64,000 nucleotides of DNA from UBA8437 sp963582065 (GCA_963582065.1 CAUZRQ010000010.1:1-64000), one strand, 5' to 3'. Shown: positions 19,629 through 28,850, counted from the first letter of the stretch. The notes: generated from the letters alone by a model not told the origin. Translations and numbers: made by a program.

Positions 19629-20067
19629 ACAACTGTGTCAGGCGACGGATCGGGTACATCTGGACGACCTTGCCCTTGTAGGTCACCCGCCCCTGGCTGT
19701 CTTTGGCAATGTGCTCCTGGATCTCCACGTTTGCCAATCCGGCGTAAAGTGCAGCAAACGTCTCGGGATCCACTCCGCGACCCTTCTCGAGATCGCCTTT
19801 CACGTCGAGCCCCCCCACGCTGACGGCGAAGAGGTTCATGCCGCTGGTGGCCGGCACGTAACGGCCTTCTCGCTTCAACGAAGCCGCCGCGGTCTTGATC
19901 GCGTCGAATCCACTGGTGATCTTCTCAACCGAGTCCTCAGACGGCCCCTGTGGAGCCGCGGCGTTCTGGGCCGCCAGGCCCTGAGGAGCCAACAGCCCGA
20001 CGTGACCGGCAAGGTATCCCAGGGCGAGGAGCGTCAGCAGCAAAAAACCATGTCCAAATCGTTGCAT
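19585..20067 (-). CDS. Small secreted protein of unknown function
   Basis: Not recognised. The 160 residues begin with a signal peptide (FGHGFLLLTLLALGYLAGHVG, cleavage around GLAAQ), followed by a helical Ala-rich segment and a compact C-terminal part. It resembles the many small exported planctomycete proteins without assigned function. Its 3' end overlaps the convergent metallopeptidase gene by 44 bases, and the small membrane-protein candidate lies upstream on the same strand. Confidence 0.72.
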   Translation of the reverse strand: MQRFGHGFLLLTLLALGYLAGHVGLLAPQGLAAQNAAAPQGPSEDSVEKITSGFDAIKTAAASLKREGRYVPATSGMNLFAVSVGGLDVKGDLEKGRGVDPETFAALYAGLANVEIQEHIAKDSQGRVTYKGKVVQMYPIRRLTQLFKERLKYSGEEATP

Positions 20068-20166
20068 CGTCTTCTCTCTCCTGCTCGGTTTACGGGCCTG
20101 TCGCTTTCGTGGTGGACCTGCCCGATCGTCTCAACCGCCTCTCAGAACCGCAAGAGCGGTTCCCGT

Positions 20167-20370
20167 TCAAGCGGCGTCCTGGTCTGCCGTCGTGGACCCG
20201 ACTCTCCGCGACACCTCGCCGCGAACCCGTTCCCCGGCTTTCACATCGACCGTCGGTGAATTCCCAAACGCGGTTCCGGAAAGAAGCATCAGTCCGATCG
20301 ATCCGACCATGGCCGCCAGGCAGGTGATCACCGCGATCTCGTCATGCGTGACACCATCAAGAAATTCCAT
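20167..20370 (-). CDS. Possible small membrane protein (67 aa)
   Basis: From ATG 20370 the frame encodes MEFLDGVTHDEIAVITC, one membrane helix (about 15-35, IAVITCLAAMVGSIGLMLLSG), then a polar tail with basic and acidic residues. The hydrophobic segment and the same-strand position 99 bases upstream of a secreted-protein gene favour a real small gene; the ribosome-binding site is weak. The frame continues upstream to 20670 but that part is Arg/Pro-rich and not convincing. Function unknown. Confidence 0.4.
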   Translation of the reverse strand: MEFLDGVTHDEIAVITCLAAMVGSIGLMLLSGTAFGNSPTVDVKAGERVRGEVSRRVGSTTADQDAA

Positions 20371-20647
20371 CACGGCCTTGTCTCCGCGTATCACAGGGGT
20401 CGGTCTTGGTACGGTCCAGTACAACGCGACGGATGGGCGCACCCCGCCCCGTCTCTTCGGATGTCGACCTGCAACCCGCCGGCTCTCCACCAACCTCTTC
20501 GGGAAACCGTTTGGGGCGGATGGACCGGTTGTGCCACACGCAGCGAAGGTAACTCCGATCGATCTTGACCAGCCGCCACGGCTTGCCGTATAGCGATCAC
20601 GATCGCGGCGTTTTCCGTTCCCCCATGGGTTCAACGGCCACTGTTTC

Positions 20648-21820
20648 GTGCCACTGCTGTACCGCCACATCCTGGGACAACTTCTTCGCGTCTTCCTGGG
20701 CGTATTGTCCGTACTGACGGTGGTGATGATCGTTGGCGGAGCATTTCAGGAAATCAGCGACAACGGCCTGGGGGTGTTCCAGACACTGCAGATTCTCCCT
20801 TACATCATCCCCAGCCTGCTTCCGTTCTCGATCCCGATCGCCGTTCTTCTGACTGTCTGCATCGTCTACGGACGCATGGCAGCCGACCAGGAAGTGACCG
20901 CAGCCAAGGCAGCCGGCATCCCCGTGCTGACACTTCTGTGGCCGGCTGTGTTTCTGGGCGGAATGCTCAGTGCCGGTTCGTTGATGCTCACCGACCAGGC
21001 CATCCCGTGGTCGGTCGGTAACATCCGCCGGGTGGTGGCGATGGCAATGGAAGACATCGTGCTGGACATGCTGCGGACCCACAACGAACTCGCACTTCCA
21101 CGAGGCGGCATGTCGATCTCGGTTCGAGGCGTCTCCGGACGGACGCTGCAGAGACCGATCGTCAAATTCACTTCCGCCAGCGGCCAACCGGTCACGGCCC
21201 AGGCCCACGAAGCCCACCTGGCATTCGACCCGGCCCGGGGTCGCATCATTCTCACCCTGAGCGACTGTCACCTGGACGTGCCCGGCCGCGGCTCGTTCTG
21301 GCTGGCTGAGGTCACCCGGGCCCTGCCGCTTCCGGGCGATCTGAACCGGACCAAACCACGCCACATGAGCATCCAGACGCTCAAGGCCAAACTCTACGAC
21401 GAGACCCTGAAGCGAACTGACATTGACGAACAAAGAGCGATTGCGGCGGCTTTCCGTCTGGCCACAGGGGACTTCTCCGGCTGGTTCGCATCCGCTGCGG
21501 AAGACAAGACGGTCCGCGAGTCCCTGGAGACCCGCGCAAGACTGCGAACAGAGATGCACAGTCGCATCGCGTTCTCCAGCAGTTGTTTCTTCTTCGTCCT
21601 GGTCGGGGCCCCGTTGGCCATCACCCAGGCACGCCGCCAGGTGTTGACCAACTTCCTGGCCTGTTTCCTGCCAATCATCCTGATCTACTATCCCGTCGTC
21701 ATGCTCTGCATGACCCAGAGCAAGACAGGAATAGTCGACCCCGCCTGGGCGATGTGGATGGGGAACCTGATCCTGCTGGCTGGCGGGCTGACGCTGTTTC
21801 GCCGCTGCTGCCGGCACTGA
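20648..21820 (+). CDS. LptF/LptG-family (YjgP/YjgQ) permease
   Basis: Inner-membrane permease half of the LptB2FG transporter that extracts lipopolysaccharide from the inner membrane. The 390-residue protein has the family start (PLLYRHILGQLLRVFLGVLS), three N-terminal helices, the cytoplasmic-loop motif ADQEVTAAKAAGI, a periplasmic beta-jellyroll domain and three C-terminal helices (SCFFFVLVGAPLAI). The start is GTG 20648; homology begins immediately. LptF and LptG cannot be told apart from sequence alone. A second, distinct copy lies at 37896-39020; lptB is not in the window. Confidence 0.9.
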   Translation: MPLLYRHILGQLLRVFLGVLSVLTVVMIVGGAFQEISDNGLGVFQTLQILPYIIPSLLPFSIPIAVLLTVCIVYGRMAADQEVTAAKAAGIPVLTLLWPAVFLGGMLSAGSLMLTDQAIPWSVGNIRRVVAMAMEDIVLDMLRTHNELALPRGGMSISVRGVSGRTLQRPIVKFTSASGQPVTAQAHEAHLAFDPARGRIILTLSDCHLDVPGRGSFWLAEVTRALPLPGDLNRTKPRHMSIQTLKAKLYDETLKRTDIDEQRAIAAAFRLATGDFSGWFASAAEDKTVRESLETRARLRTEMHSRIAFSSSCFFFVLVGAPLAITQARRQVLTNFLACFLPIILIYYPVVMLCMTQSKTGIVDPAWAMWMGNLILLAGGLTLFRRCCRH

Positions 21821-21851
21821 TCATCGGCCTGCACCGACCGCACAGCAAACC

Positions 21852-21881
21852 GCCCCGTCCCGCCTGACAGCGGAACGGGGC
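21852..21881. terminator. Hairpin between convergent genes, possible bidirectional terminator
   Basis: Twelve-base arms with one mismatch (21852-21863 and 21870-21881) enclose a 6-base loop between the ends of the LptF/LptG permease and the convergent DUF1501 gene. No long T tract is present. Confidence 0.5.
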
Positions 21882-21914
21882 TGACTGGTTTGCCCAACTC
21901 GACCAAGCCCCTGA

Positions 21915-23216
21915 TCAGACGAGGCTCGGAATCGGCTTTCCGGTTTCGATCATGAAGACCGGGCGACCACCCTGGTCGATGAACTGGGTCCCCTGGTCGA
22001 TCCCCAGCACGTGGAACACCGTGGCCATCAGGTCCTGCGGAGTCACCGGGTTGTTCTTGGGACGGTAGGCCTTCGCGTCGGACTCGCCGACCGTCTGACC
22101 CATCCGCAGCCCACCACCGGCCAGGGCCAGCGTCGAGAGCGGTGCCCAGTGATCACGACCCTTGTTCTTGTTGATCTTGGGTGTCCGGCCAAACTCGCCG
22201 GTGACAACCAGCAGAATGCGATCCGAGAGACCACGCTGGTGAACGTCGTCGACGAAGGCGGAGACAGCCCGATCGACGACCGGTCCACGGCCGTTCATCG
22301 CGCCCGCGATATTGCCGTGCATGTCCCAACCGCCGTAGGACATTGTGACGAAACCGCATCCGGCTTCGCACAGACGCCGAGCCATCAGCATGCTGTTGCC
22401 CAAGCCGCCGCCGTACTTTGACACGGTACGAGGATCTTCCTTCTTCAGGTCGAACGCCTCGGGTGCCTTGCCCAGCACCAGGTTGAACGCCTGCTGCTCG
22501 AACGCATTGAGACCTTCGACCACGCCATGCCGGTCGGCCGTCCGACGCAGGCGATCCAAACCCGTCAACAGGCTCCGCCTGTCCTCGAGCCGTCCGACCT
22601 GCGTCTGCAGGCTCATGTTCTTCCGGGCCTCACCACTGGTCCCGAACGGGGCATACGGCGTGCCTAGGAATGCGGGGCCATCGGCAGCAATTCCACCCAA
22701 CCGCACATACGTCGGCATGCCGGTCTCCAGATGGTTCGGCCCACGGTGCCTAGAAGCGATGGAACCGATCGAGGGGCGAGAGGGCAGGCCGCCGTTGTCA
22801 ATGCCGCGATTGTTGTAGCCGGTCATCACCCAGTGGGTGCCGCCACCGTGCCCGCTGTTGCCGTGGTGGAACGAGCGGACAAAGGCCATCTTGTCGGCCA
22901 CCTGGGCCATCCCCTTGAAGTTGCCGCCCAAGGTCACCCCGGGCACCCGGGTCTTCACTTCGCCGGTCACACTGCGGTATTCGACCGGCGCTGTCATCTT
23001 CGGATCGAAGGTCTCGACATGAGTCGGCCCGCCGCCGAGCCAGAGCCAAACCACTGACGTGTGCTTGGACGATTTTCCGGTCGCCGCTTCCAGCGCCGAA
23101 CGAGCCTGCATCAGGCCACCCAGACCCAACGCACCCAACCCGCCAACTCGAAGAAAATCGCGTCGCGTCGTCCCGTCACAGTCACGGTAGCGTCGATCGG
23201 TCTGCAGCGTCAGCAT
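21915..23216 (-). CDS. DUF1501 family Tat-exported protein (sulfatase/phosphatase-like fold)
   Basis: Exported protein of a family hugely expanded in Planctomycetes. A Tat signal is present (TTRRDFLRVGGLGALGLGG), and the 433-residue body has the family motifs VVWLWLGGGPTHVETFDPK, HHGNSGHGGGTHWVMTG, YGGWDMHG and TGEFGRTPKINKNKGRDHW, resembling metal-dependent alkaline-phosphatase-fold enzymes. Substrate unknown. The ATG is preceded by GGAGGTGA, one of the best Shine-Dalgarno sequences here. DUF1501 genes are commonly paired with a DUF1553/PSD1 cytochrome gene; no such partner is adjacent. Confidence 0.92.
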   Translation of the reverse strand: MLTLQTDRRYRDCDGTTRRDFLRVGGLGALGLGGLMQARSALEAATGKSSKHTSVVWLWLGGGPTHVETFDPKMTAPVEYRSVTGEVKTRVPGVTLGGNFKGMAQVADKMAFVRSFHHGNSGHGGGTHWVMTGYNNRGIDNGGLPSRPSIGSIASRHRGPNHLETGMPTYVRLGGIAADGPAFLGTPYAPFGTSGEARKNMSLQTQVGRLEDRRSLLTGLDRLRRTADRHGVVEGLNAFEQQAFNLVLGKAPEAFDLKKEDPRTVSKYGGGLGNSMLMARRLCEAGCGFVTMSYGGWDMHGNIAGAMNGRGPVVDRAVSAFVDDVHQRGLSDRILLVVTGEFGRTPKINKNKGRDHWAPLSTLALAGGGLRMGQTVGESDAKAYRPKNNPVTPQDLMATVFHVLGIDQGTQFIDQGGRPVFMIETGKPIPSLV

Positions 23217-23629
23217 GAGTCACCTCCGTCAAGTACGCCAGCCGCCGGATTCCCACGAGATCCATCCCGCCTCCGGCGACCCACAACAGAAAACGTGGCA
23301 GCCGACTCGACTGCCCGTCTTGCTACTACGGAATCCTATCTGTCTCCCCATTCCGAGTCAACAATTCCCATCGGGTTTCCCCGATGTGTCGCCCTCCCCT
23401 TCCCTTATATATCGGACGGTTTTCTCCCAACAGTGACCTGTTCCCCCGAACTTGAACCCACCAGGACTCCTGAGTCTCCGCATAAGACGGCCCCCCCCCC
23501 TAGTCGGTTAATCGAGCCGATTGTCGACGGTCAACCTGTTGTTGAACATCGAACGGATTATTCCTCGTCTCTCAACAGTCCGGAAGCAGTCACCACGACG
23601 GTTCCAGACACCCACCGTGAGGCCCTATA
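23217..23629. other. 413-bp divergent intergenic region
   Basis: No convincing gene or RNA is seen between the divergent DUF1501 and mqnA starts. The region is less GC-rich than its surroundings, holds a run of ten C residues (23491-23500) and an AT-rich TTATATAT stretch (23403-23410) that could be a promoter core. It must contain the promoters of both neighbours, but no pair of -35/-10 boxes is convincing. Confidence 0.5.
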
Positions 23630-24547
23630 ATGCCGGTTCCTGCCATTTCCAGATCTGTCGTCGATTTTGAAACACCCGTACGAATGACCGAACCGGGACC
23701 CATCAATCCGACTCGCGTCCGAATCGGGGCGGTGAACTACCTGAACTCCAAGCCCCTGATCGAGGGACTCAGGGAGGACCTGGCCGAGTTGGCCCCCGGT
23801 AGCGAGTTGTTCCTGGACTATCCGAGCCGCCTGGCTGACGATCTTGAAGCCGAACACCTCGATGTCGCCCTGGTGCCGTCGATCGAGTGTCTCCGCGATC
23901 CCGGCTACGAGGTGGTGACCGACGCGTGCGTGGCCGCCCACGGGCCGGTGCTTTCGGTCAAGCTCTACAGTCGCGTCCCGATTTCGGAGATCGCGTCATT
24001 GGCTCTGGACGAAGGTTCGCGGACCAGCGCCGCGCTGGCCCGGGTTTTGTTGGCCGAGAAATTCGGTCTCCATCCCAGGCTGGAACCCCTGCCGCTTGGC
24101 CGTTCCGTCGACGCCAGTTCCGCCGACGCGATTCTGCTGATCGGTGACCGTGCCATGCATCCCCCGCAGGAGACTTTCGTCGAAACCTGGGATCTGGGCG
24201 ACATCTGGAACCAGTGGACGGGGTTGCCATTTGTCTTTGCTCTCTGGGCCACTCGTCCTGGCACTCCCCTGGGCCGAGTCGAAGAGGCCCTCGTGGCAGC
24301 CCGGGACCGCGGTCTCGAACGACTCGACCTGATCGCCGAACGTGAAGCCGTTGAACTCGGGATTTCGTCGGCCAAGGCTGCCGGCTATCTCCACGACAAC
24401 CTGCACTTCCATCTCGGCCACGCCGAACGTCACGGATTGGAGTTGTTCCACCGACTGGCCGTCGCGCAGGGATTGGCATCCGAGTCCAGCGACGTGATCT
24501 TCCGTGACAACATTCCGGCCGACCCCCCGCTTGTCCATCGCACTTAG
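23630..24547 (+). CDS. mqnA: Chorismate dehydratase MqnA (futalosine menaquinone pathway)
   Basis: Dehydrates chorismate to 3-enolpyruvylbenzoate, the first committed step of the futalosine route to menaquinone. The 305-residue protein has the periplasmic-binding-like fold signatures RIGAVNYLNSKPLIEGL, DVALVPSIECL, LALDEGSRTSAALARVLL and GLPFVFALWATR. ATG 23630 has GAGG 7 bases upstream; ATG 23684 is a possible internal start without a ribosome-binding site. It heads a plus-strand run with mqnC, an ABC exporter and an amidohydrolase. Confidence 0.93.
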   Translation: MPVPAISRSVVDFETPVRMTEPGPINPTRVRIGAVNYLNSKPLIEGLREDLAELAPGSELFLDYPSRLADDLEAEHLDVALVPSIECLRDPGYEVVTDACVAAHGPVLSVKLYSRVPISEIASLALDEGSRTSAALARVLLAEKFGLHPRLEPLPLGRSVDASSADAILLIGDRAMHPPQETFVETWDLGDIWNQWTGLPFVFALWATRPGTPLGRVEEALVAARDRGLERLDLIAEREAVELGISSAKAAGYLHDNLHFHLGHAERHGLELFHRLAVAQGLASESSDVIFRDNIPADPPLVHRT

Positions 24548-24580
24548 TGTTCCCCAACCTCCGCTCAATCCCCCGAATTC

Positions 24581-25735
24581 ATGCCTCGTCACGATTTGCT
24601 CGAGAAGGCCGCCGATGGCGAACGTCTGACTCCTGATGAGGGGTTGGCGCTTCTCGAAAGCCAGGACCTGCTGGCCTTGGCGGCCGCCGCCGACGCGATC
24701 ACCCGGCGACTGCACCCCGGCCCCTATCGCACTTACAACATCGACCGGAACATCAACTACAGCAACGCCTGCACGGCCGTCTGTGACTTCTGTGCGTTCT
24801 ATCGGCCGGCCGACCATCCCGAGATGTACGTGCTGGAGCGCGAGGAACTTCACACGAAAATCCAGGAGACACTCGACCTGGGCGGCGACCAGATCCTGAT
24901 GCAGGGTGGCCTGCACCCGACCCTCCCACTGGAGTGGTACGAGGAGATGCTGCAGGACATCAAGCAGACGTTTCCGACGATCAACATCCATGCCTTCAGC
25001 CCCCCCGAGATCCACCACTTCACCAAGATCAGCCGGCTGCCGCTGGAGACGGTGCTCGGGCGGTTGAAGGCGGCCGGACTGGGCAGCCTGCCCGGCGGCG
25101 GTGGCGAGATCCTGGTCGATCGCGTTCGAAAACTGATCACCCGCGGCAAGTGCCTGACCGACGAATGGCTCGACGTGCACCGGACCTGGCACAATCTCGG
25201 CGGCCGCTCCTCGGCCACGATGATGTTTGGACACGTCGAGACGCTGGCCGAACGGATCGAGCACCTTGATCGCATCCGCTCGCTCCAGGACGAGACCGGC
25301 GGCTTCACCGCCTTCATCTGCTGGACGATGCAACCGCCCGAGACGCCCCCCTGGTTCGGCAACCGCCGTGACGGGGTTGACATGTCCGAGATCCCGCCCG
25401 CGGGAGCCTTCGAGTACCTCAAGACCCAGGCCGTGGCCCGGCTGTACCTGGACAACGTGGCCAACATCCAGTCGTCGTGGGTAACCCAGGGCGAGAAGGT
25501 CGGACAGATGGCTCTCTTCTTCGGCGCCAACGACATGGGAAGCCTGATGATCGAAGAGAACGTGGTGGCCGAGGCCGGCACCGTTCACCACCTCTCGCTG
25601 GAGACGATCCGACGTTGCATCGAGGAAGCCGGTTACATTCCCCGGCAACGAAACGTCTTCTACGAGTACATCGACGCGTCCCCGTCCGACGATGCACCCA
25701 CCGCGTCCCCGCGGCTCGTCGATGCCCCCGCATGA
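24581..25735 (+). CDS. mqnC: Cyclic dehypoxanthinyl futalosine synthase MqnC (radical SAM)
   Basis: Radical-SAM cyclase of the futalosine pathway. The 384-residue protein has the CxxxCxxC cluster motif (Cys64, Cys68, Cys71) in INYSNACTAVCDFCAFYR, then QILMQGGLHPTLPLEWYE, and the MqnC-type C-terminus with IQSSWVTQGEKVGQMAL and MIEENVVAEAG. These favour MqnC over the related MqnE. Its TGA overlaps the ATG of the ABC ATPase as ATGA, tying the transporter to this pathway. Confidence 0.93.
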   Translation: MPRHDLLEKAADGERLTPDEGLALLESQDLLALAAAADAITRRLHPGPYRTYNIDRNINYSNACTAVCDFCAFYRPADHPEMYVLEREELHTKIQETLDLGGDQILMQGGLHPTLPLEWYEEMLQDIKQTFPTINIHAFSPPEIHHFTKISRLPLETVLGRLKAAGLGSLPGGGGEILVDRVRKLITRGKCLTDEWLDVHRTWHNLGGRSSATMMFGHVETLAERIEHLDRIRSLQDETGGFTAFICWTMQPPETPPWFGNRRDGVDMSEIPPAGAFEYLKTQAVARLYLDNVANIQSSWVTQGEKVGQMALFFGANDMGSLMIEENVVAEAGTVHHLSLETIRRCIEEAGYIPRQRNVFYEYIDASPSDDAPTASPRLVDAPA

Positions 25736-26520
25736 TCGAAGTCCACGACCTCTTCAAGCGGTTTCCCGACCTGCAACTAGGTGAGATCGTCGCCTTGGAG
25801 GGGGTCAGCTTCGACGTCGGTCCGGGCGAGGTGTTCGGTCTGCTTGGCCCTAACGGGGCGGGCAAGACAACCTGCCTGAGAATTCTCTCGACGATCCTCA
25901 CCCCCACCGCTGGCACCGCCTCGGTCGACGGCCGTGACATCGTCCTCGATCCCGACGGAGTCCGAGCCCGCATCGGCTTCCTCTCGGGCTCCACCGGCCT
26001 CTACGACCGCATGACCGCCCGTGAAACGGTCGAATATTTCGGGAGGCTCTACGGGCTCGACGAAGATCGCCTCTCGGCGTCGGTCGAACGCATCTTCAAC
26101 ACGCTCTCGATGAACGATTTCGCCGACACGCTCAACGGTCGCCTTTCGACCGGCATGCGGCAGAAGGTCTCGATCGCCCGCGCCCTGGTCCACGACCCCC
26201 CGGTGTTGATCTTCGACGAACCCACCACCGGCCTCGACGTGCTGGTTGCCCGCGCGGTGCTCGACACCGTGGCCAGGCTGCGAGACGAGGGCAAGTGCAT
26301 CATCTACTCGACGCACATCATGCGCGAGGTCGAACGGCTCTGCGATCGACTGGCGATCATCCACCGCGGCCGCATCCTCGCAACCGGCTTGCAACGGGAT
26401 TTGCTGGAAGCCTCCGAGCAACCAGACCTCGAAGAACACTTCTTTGAACTGGTTTCCCGGTACGAGAATTCCTCGACCCCGGCCGGGGGCACCGAGCCAG
26501 CCAACGAGGACGGCTCATGA
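25732..26520 (+). CDS. ABC transporter ATP-binding protein (NatA-like)
   Basis: Cytoplasmic ATPase of an ABC-2 type exporter. The 262-residue protein has Walker A GPNGAGKTT (residues 39-47), the signature LSTGMRQKVSIARAL, Walker B VLIFDEPTTGLD and the switch region IYSTHIMREVERL. The sequence resembles the NatA subunit of the NatAB Na+ exporter. ATG 25732 overlaps the mqnC stop and the TGA overlaps the permease ATG, so mqnC, ATPase and permease are translationally chained. The transported substrate is not known. Confidence 0.92.
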   Translation: MIEVHDLFKRFPDLQLGEIVALEGVSFDVGPGEVFGLLGPNGAGKTTCLRILSTILTPTAGTASVDGRDIVLDPDGVRARIGFLSGSTGLYDRMTARETVEYFGRLYGLDEDRLSASVERIFNTLSMNDFADTLNGRLSTGMRQKVSIARALVHDPPVLIFDEPTTGLDVLVARAVLDTVARLRDEGKCIIYSTHIMREVERLCDRLAIIHRGRILATGLQRDLLEASEQPDLEEHFFELVSRYENSSTPAGGTEPANEDGS

Positions 26521-28850
26521 TCCCTCGCCCCCGACTCGATCTCCGTAAGATCCGCATAGTGTTCCAGAGAGAACTCCGTGACCAACTCCGGGATCGCCGC
26601 ACGCTGTTTATGGTCATGGCGCTTCCGGTGCTGCTGTACCCGGCCCTGGGCATCGGCATGTTGCAGATGGCCGTGGTCTTCAGCGAGAAACCACGCACGG
26701 TGGTCATCCTGGGATCCGAGTCACTGCCGGCACCACGGTTGATAGAGGGATCGGCATTTGCCGCCCGTTGGTTCGCCGATCCGACCGACGCACCCCGGCT
26801 GACGGTCGAAACAACCGATCGAAACCAACAGTCTCCGGCGATCGCAGACCGCCTTGCCGACGCTCGAGAGATTCGCACGCTGTTCGACCAACGATCCGAA
26901 CTGCTCGGGACCGAAGACCTCTCACCGGTTCGGACACCGGAGTTTTCTCGGGAACTCCAACGAGTCAACGAATTGATCAACCAGCGCCTTCGCGATGCGG
27001 GCATCGACGTTCTCGTAGTGATTCCCGACGGGTTCGCCGAATCGCTCGAAGAGGTCAATCGACTGATCACCTCGCGAAGCCGAACAGCCGAGGATCCCTC
27101 CGAGTACCCGCGACCGGTGATCCTGGTCAGCGGTGACGAAAAATCGCTGATCGCTTCTCGACGAGTCGAGCGGGTCTTTGACTCGTGGGAGAACGAACTG
27201 CTGAGACTGCGGCTCGAGACGGCCGGCCTGCCCAGTTCTCTCCCCTCGCCGGTGGCCGCAACCGTGATCAAGATCGTCGGCAGCAAGCAGGAATCCGCCC
27301 TGGTCTGGGGCAAACTCTACCCCGTGATCCTGGTGCTGATGACCGTCACCGGCGCCTTTTATCCGGCCGTCGACCTGGCCGCCGGAGAGAAGGAACGCGG
27401 GACGATGGAGACGCTGTTGATCAGCCCGGTGCGACGAATCGAGCTGGTGCTGGCCAAGTTCCTGACGGTCCTTGTCTTCAGCATCGCAACCGCCGTGTTG
27501 AACCTGGTCAGTCTTGGGCTGACCGCAACCTACATGGTCCAACTCGTCGGGTCGGTCAATCCCACGGCCCAGGCGAGCCTGCCTCCGCCACCCACGTCGG
27601 GGGTGATCTGGATCCTGATCATGATCCTCCCCCTGGCAGCGTTTTTCAGCGCGATCAGCCTCGCCCTGGCCACCTTCGCCCGCAGCACGCGTGAAGGACA
27701 GTACTACCTCTCTCCGCTGATGATCATCGTGATGCTGCTGGTCGCCCTGGCCGTCTCGCCCGGAGTCGAACTGCAGCCATTCCACTCGGTCCTGCCCGTG
27801 CTCGGCCCGATCCTTCTGCTCAGGGAACTGCTGGTTAACCCGACCGCAGCGGAAACGCTGGCCTACTTGCCAGCCGTCCTGGGTGCCAGCTTCGTTTACG
27901 CCGGGATGGCTCTTTGGTGGGCCGTGGCCCAGTTCCACAGCGAATCGGTCCTTTTCCGCGAGGCCGAACGCTTTGATCTCCGACTGTGGCTGAAACGACT
28001 CTGGACCCACAAGCCCCCGGTCCCCGGTGCCGGTGGTGCAATCGCCTGCCTGGCTGTCGGACTTTTCGGACAGGTGCTGTTGATGCAACCGCTGTTCGAG
28101 TGGCTCACATCACTTCCCGAGTCCGAGCGGGCGCGGGCGGCCATCTGGGCCCTGGTCGGCCAGCAGATTCTGCTGTTTCTGCTGCCGGCCTGGCTGTTGG
28201 CCGCCACGCTGGTCAGTGACGTCAGTCGAACCTTCCGACTGCGCGTCCCCACAGCCGGCTCGATTGCCGTCGCCGCAGGATTGGCCGCGGCCCTGCACCC
28301 GCTTGTGCAGGAACTGATGCAGCACCTGCAGTGGTTCTTTCCGCCGGGCCTGCCCGAAGGGAGCCTGGACTTCCTCAAGACAATGCTGGGCCCCTCACAG
28401 CCAGCCTGGCTCCTGCTGCTGGCGGTCGCCGTCGTGCCGGCAATCTGTGAAGAGTTTCTCTTCCGCGGCTACGTGCTCTCGGCCTTCGACCGACCCGGAC
28501 GAAGCCACGTGGCTATCGTGCTTTCGGCCTTCGCCTTCGGTGCCGTTCACATGATCCCCCACCAGGTCTTCTACGCCACGCTCCTGGGCCTGGTGCTGGG
28601 CCTGCTGGCCATCCGCACTTGCAGTATCTGGCCCGGTCTGGCCTTTCACGCCGTGTTCAACGGGATCGCCGTCCTGCGAGAACGATGGAGCCTGCCGGAC
28701 CCGCTGCCCGCCTGGGGGGATTTCCTGGTATCGAACGATGCCGACGCGGGCCTGCGATATGACTGGCCTCTGCTGGTGATCGCCGCGTTGGCCGCAACCG
28801 TTCTACTCGTCATTCTCAAGCGATGGCCTGCACCCGGGGACGTCCGGTGA
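26517..28850 (+). CDS. ABC-2 permease (NatB-like) fused to a CPBP/CAAX-type intramembrane protease
   Basis: A 777-residue two-part protein. The N-terminal half (about 1-460) is a NatB-like ABC-2 permease: a helix after RELRDQLRDRRTLFMVMALP, a large extracellular loop, then AGEKERGTMETLLISPVRR and several helices. The C-terminal part (about 500-777) is a CPBP-type intramembrane metalloprotease with all three motifs: CEEFLFRG (Glu645-Glu646), FGAVH (near 676) and HAVFN (near 710). The junction is continuous with no frameshift. Whether the protease processes a prenylated product or the exporter itself is unknown. Confidence 0.88.
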   Translation: MIPRPRLDLRKIRIVFQRELRDQLRDRRTLFMVMALPVLLYPALGIGMLQMAVVFSEKPRTVVILGSESLPAPRLIEGSAFAARWFADPTDAPRLTVETTDRNQQSPAIADRLADAREIRTLFDQRSELLGTEDLSPVRTPEFSRELQRVNELINQRLRDAGIDVLVVIPDGFAESLEEVNRLITSRSRTAEDPSEYPRPVILVSGDEKSLIASRRVERVFDSWENELLRLRLETAGLPSSLPSPVAATVIKIVGSKQESALVWGKLYPVILVLMTVTGAFYPAVDLAAGEKERGTMETLLISPVRRIELVLAKFLTVLVFSIATAVLNLVSLGLTATYMVQLVGSVNPTAQASLPPPPTSGVIWILIMILPLAAFFSAISLALATFARSTREGQYYLSPLMIIVMLLVALAVSPGVELQPFHSVLPVLGPILLLRELLVNPTAAETLAYLPAVLGASFVYAGMALWWAVAQFHSESVLFREAERFDLRLWLKRLWTHKPPVPGAGGAIACLAVGLFGQVLLMQPLFEWLTSLPESERARAAIWALVGQQILLFLLPAWLLAATLVSDVSRTFRLRVPTAGSIAVAAGLAAALHPLVQELMQHLQWFFPPGLPEGSLDFLKTMLGPSQPAWLLLLAVAVVPAICEEFLFRGYVLSAFDRPGRSHVAIVLSAFAFGAVHMIPHQVFYATLLGLVLGLLAIRTCSIWPGLAFHAVFNGIAVLRERWSLPDPLPAWGDFLVSNDADAGLRYDWPLLVIAALAATVLLVILKRWPAPGDVR

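Noticed and set aside
20597..21817. Long antisense open frame (about 400 codons) opposite the LptF/LptG permease
   Set aside because: It is rich in Gln, His, Asp and Gly, has no domain, and the plus strand is a clear permease. Long shadow frames are expected in GC-rich DNA.
23491..23500. Run of ten C residues as a phase-variable switch
   Set aside because: It is far from both start codons and not between promoter boxes I can recognise; no evidence for switching.
23626..23631. TATAAT as a -10 box before mqnA
   Set aside because: It overlaps the mqnA ATG, so it could only give a leaderless transcript, and no good -35 is at the right distance; a GAGG ribosome-binding site is present instead.
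23996..25648. 550-codon antisense open frame opposite mqnA and mqnC
   Set aside because: Both plus-strand genes are unmistakable; the antisense product shows no domain.
26922..28088. Antisense open frame opposite the ABC-2/CPBP fusion
   Set aside because: Composition is typical of a shadow frame (Gln/His/Arg/Asp-rich) and no start signal is present.
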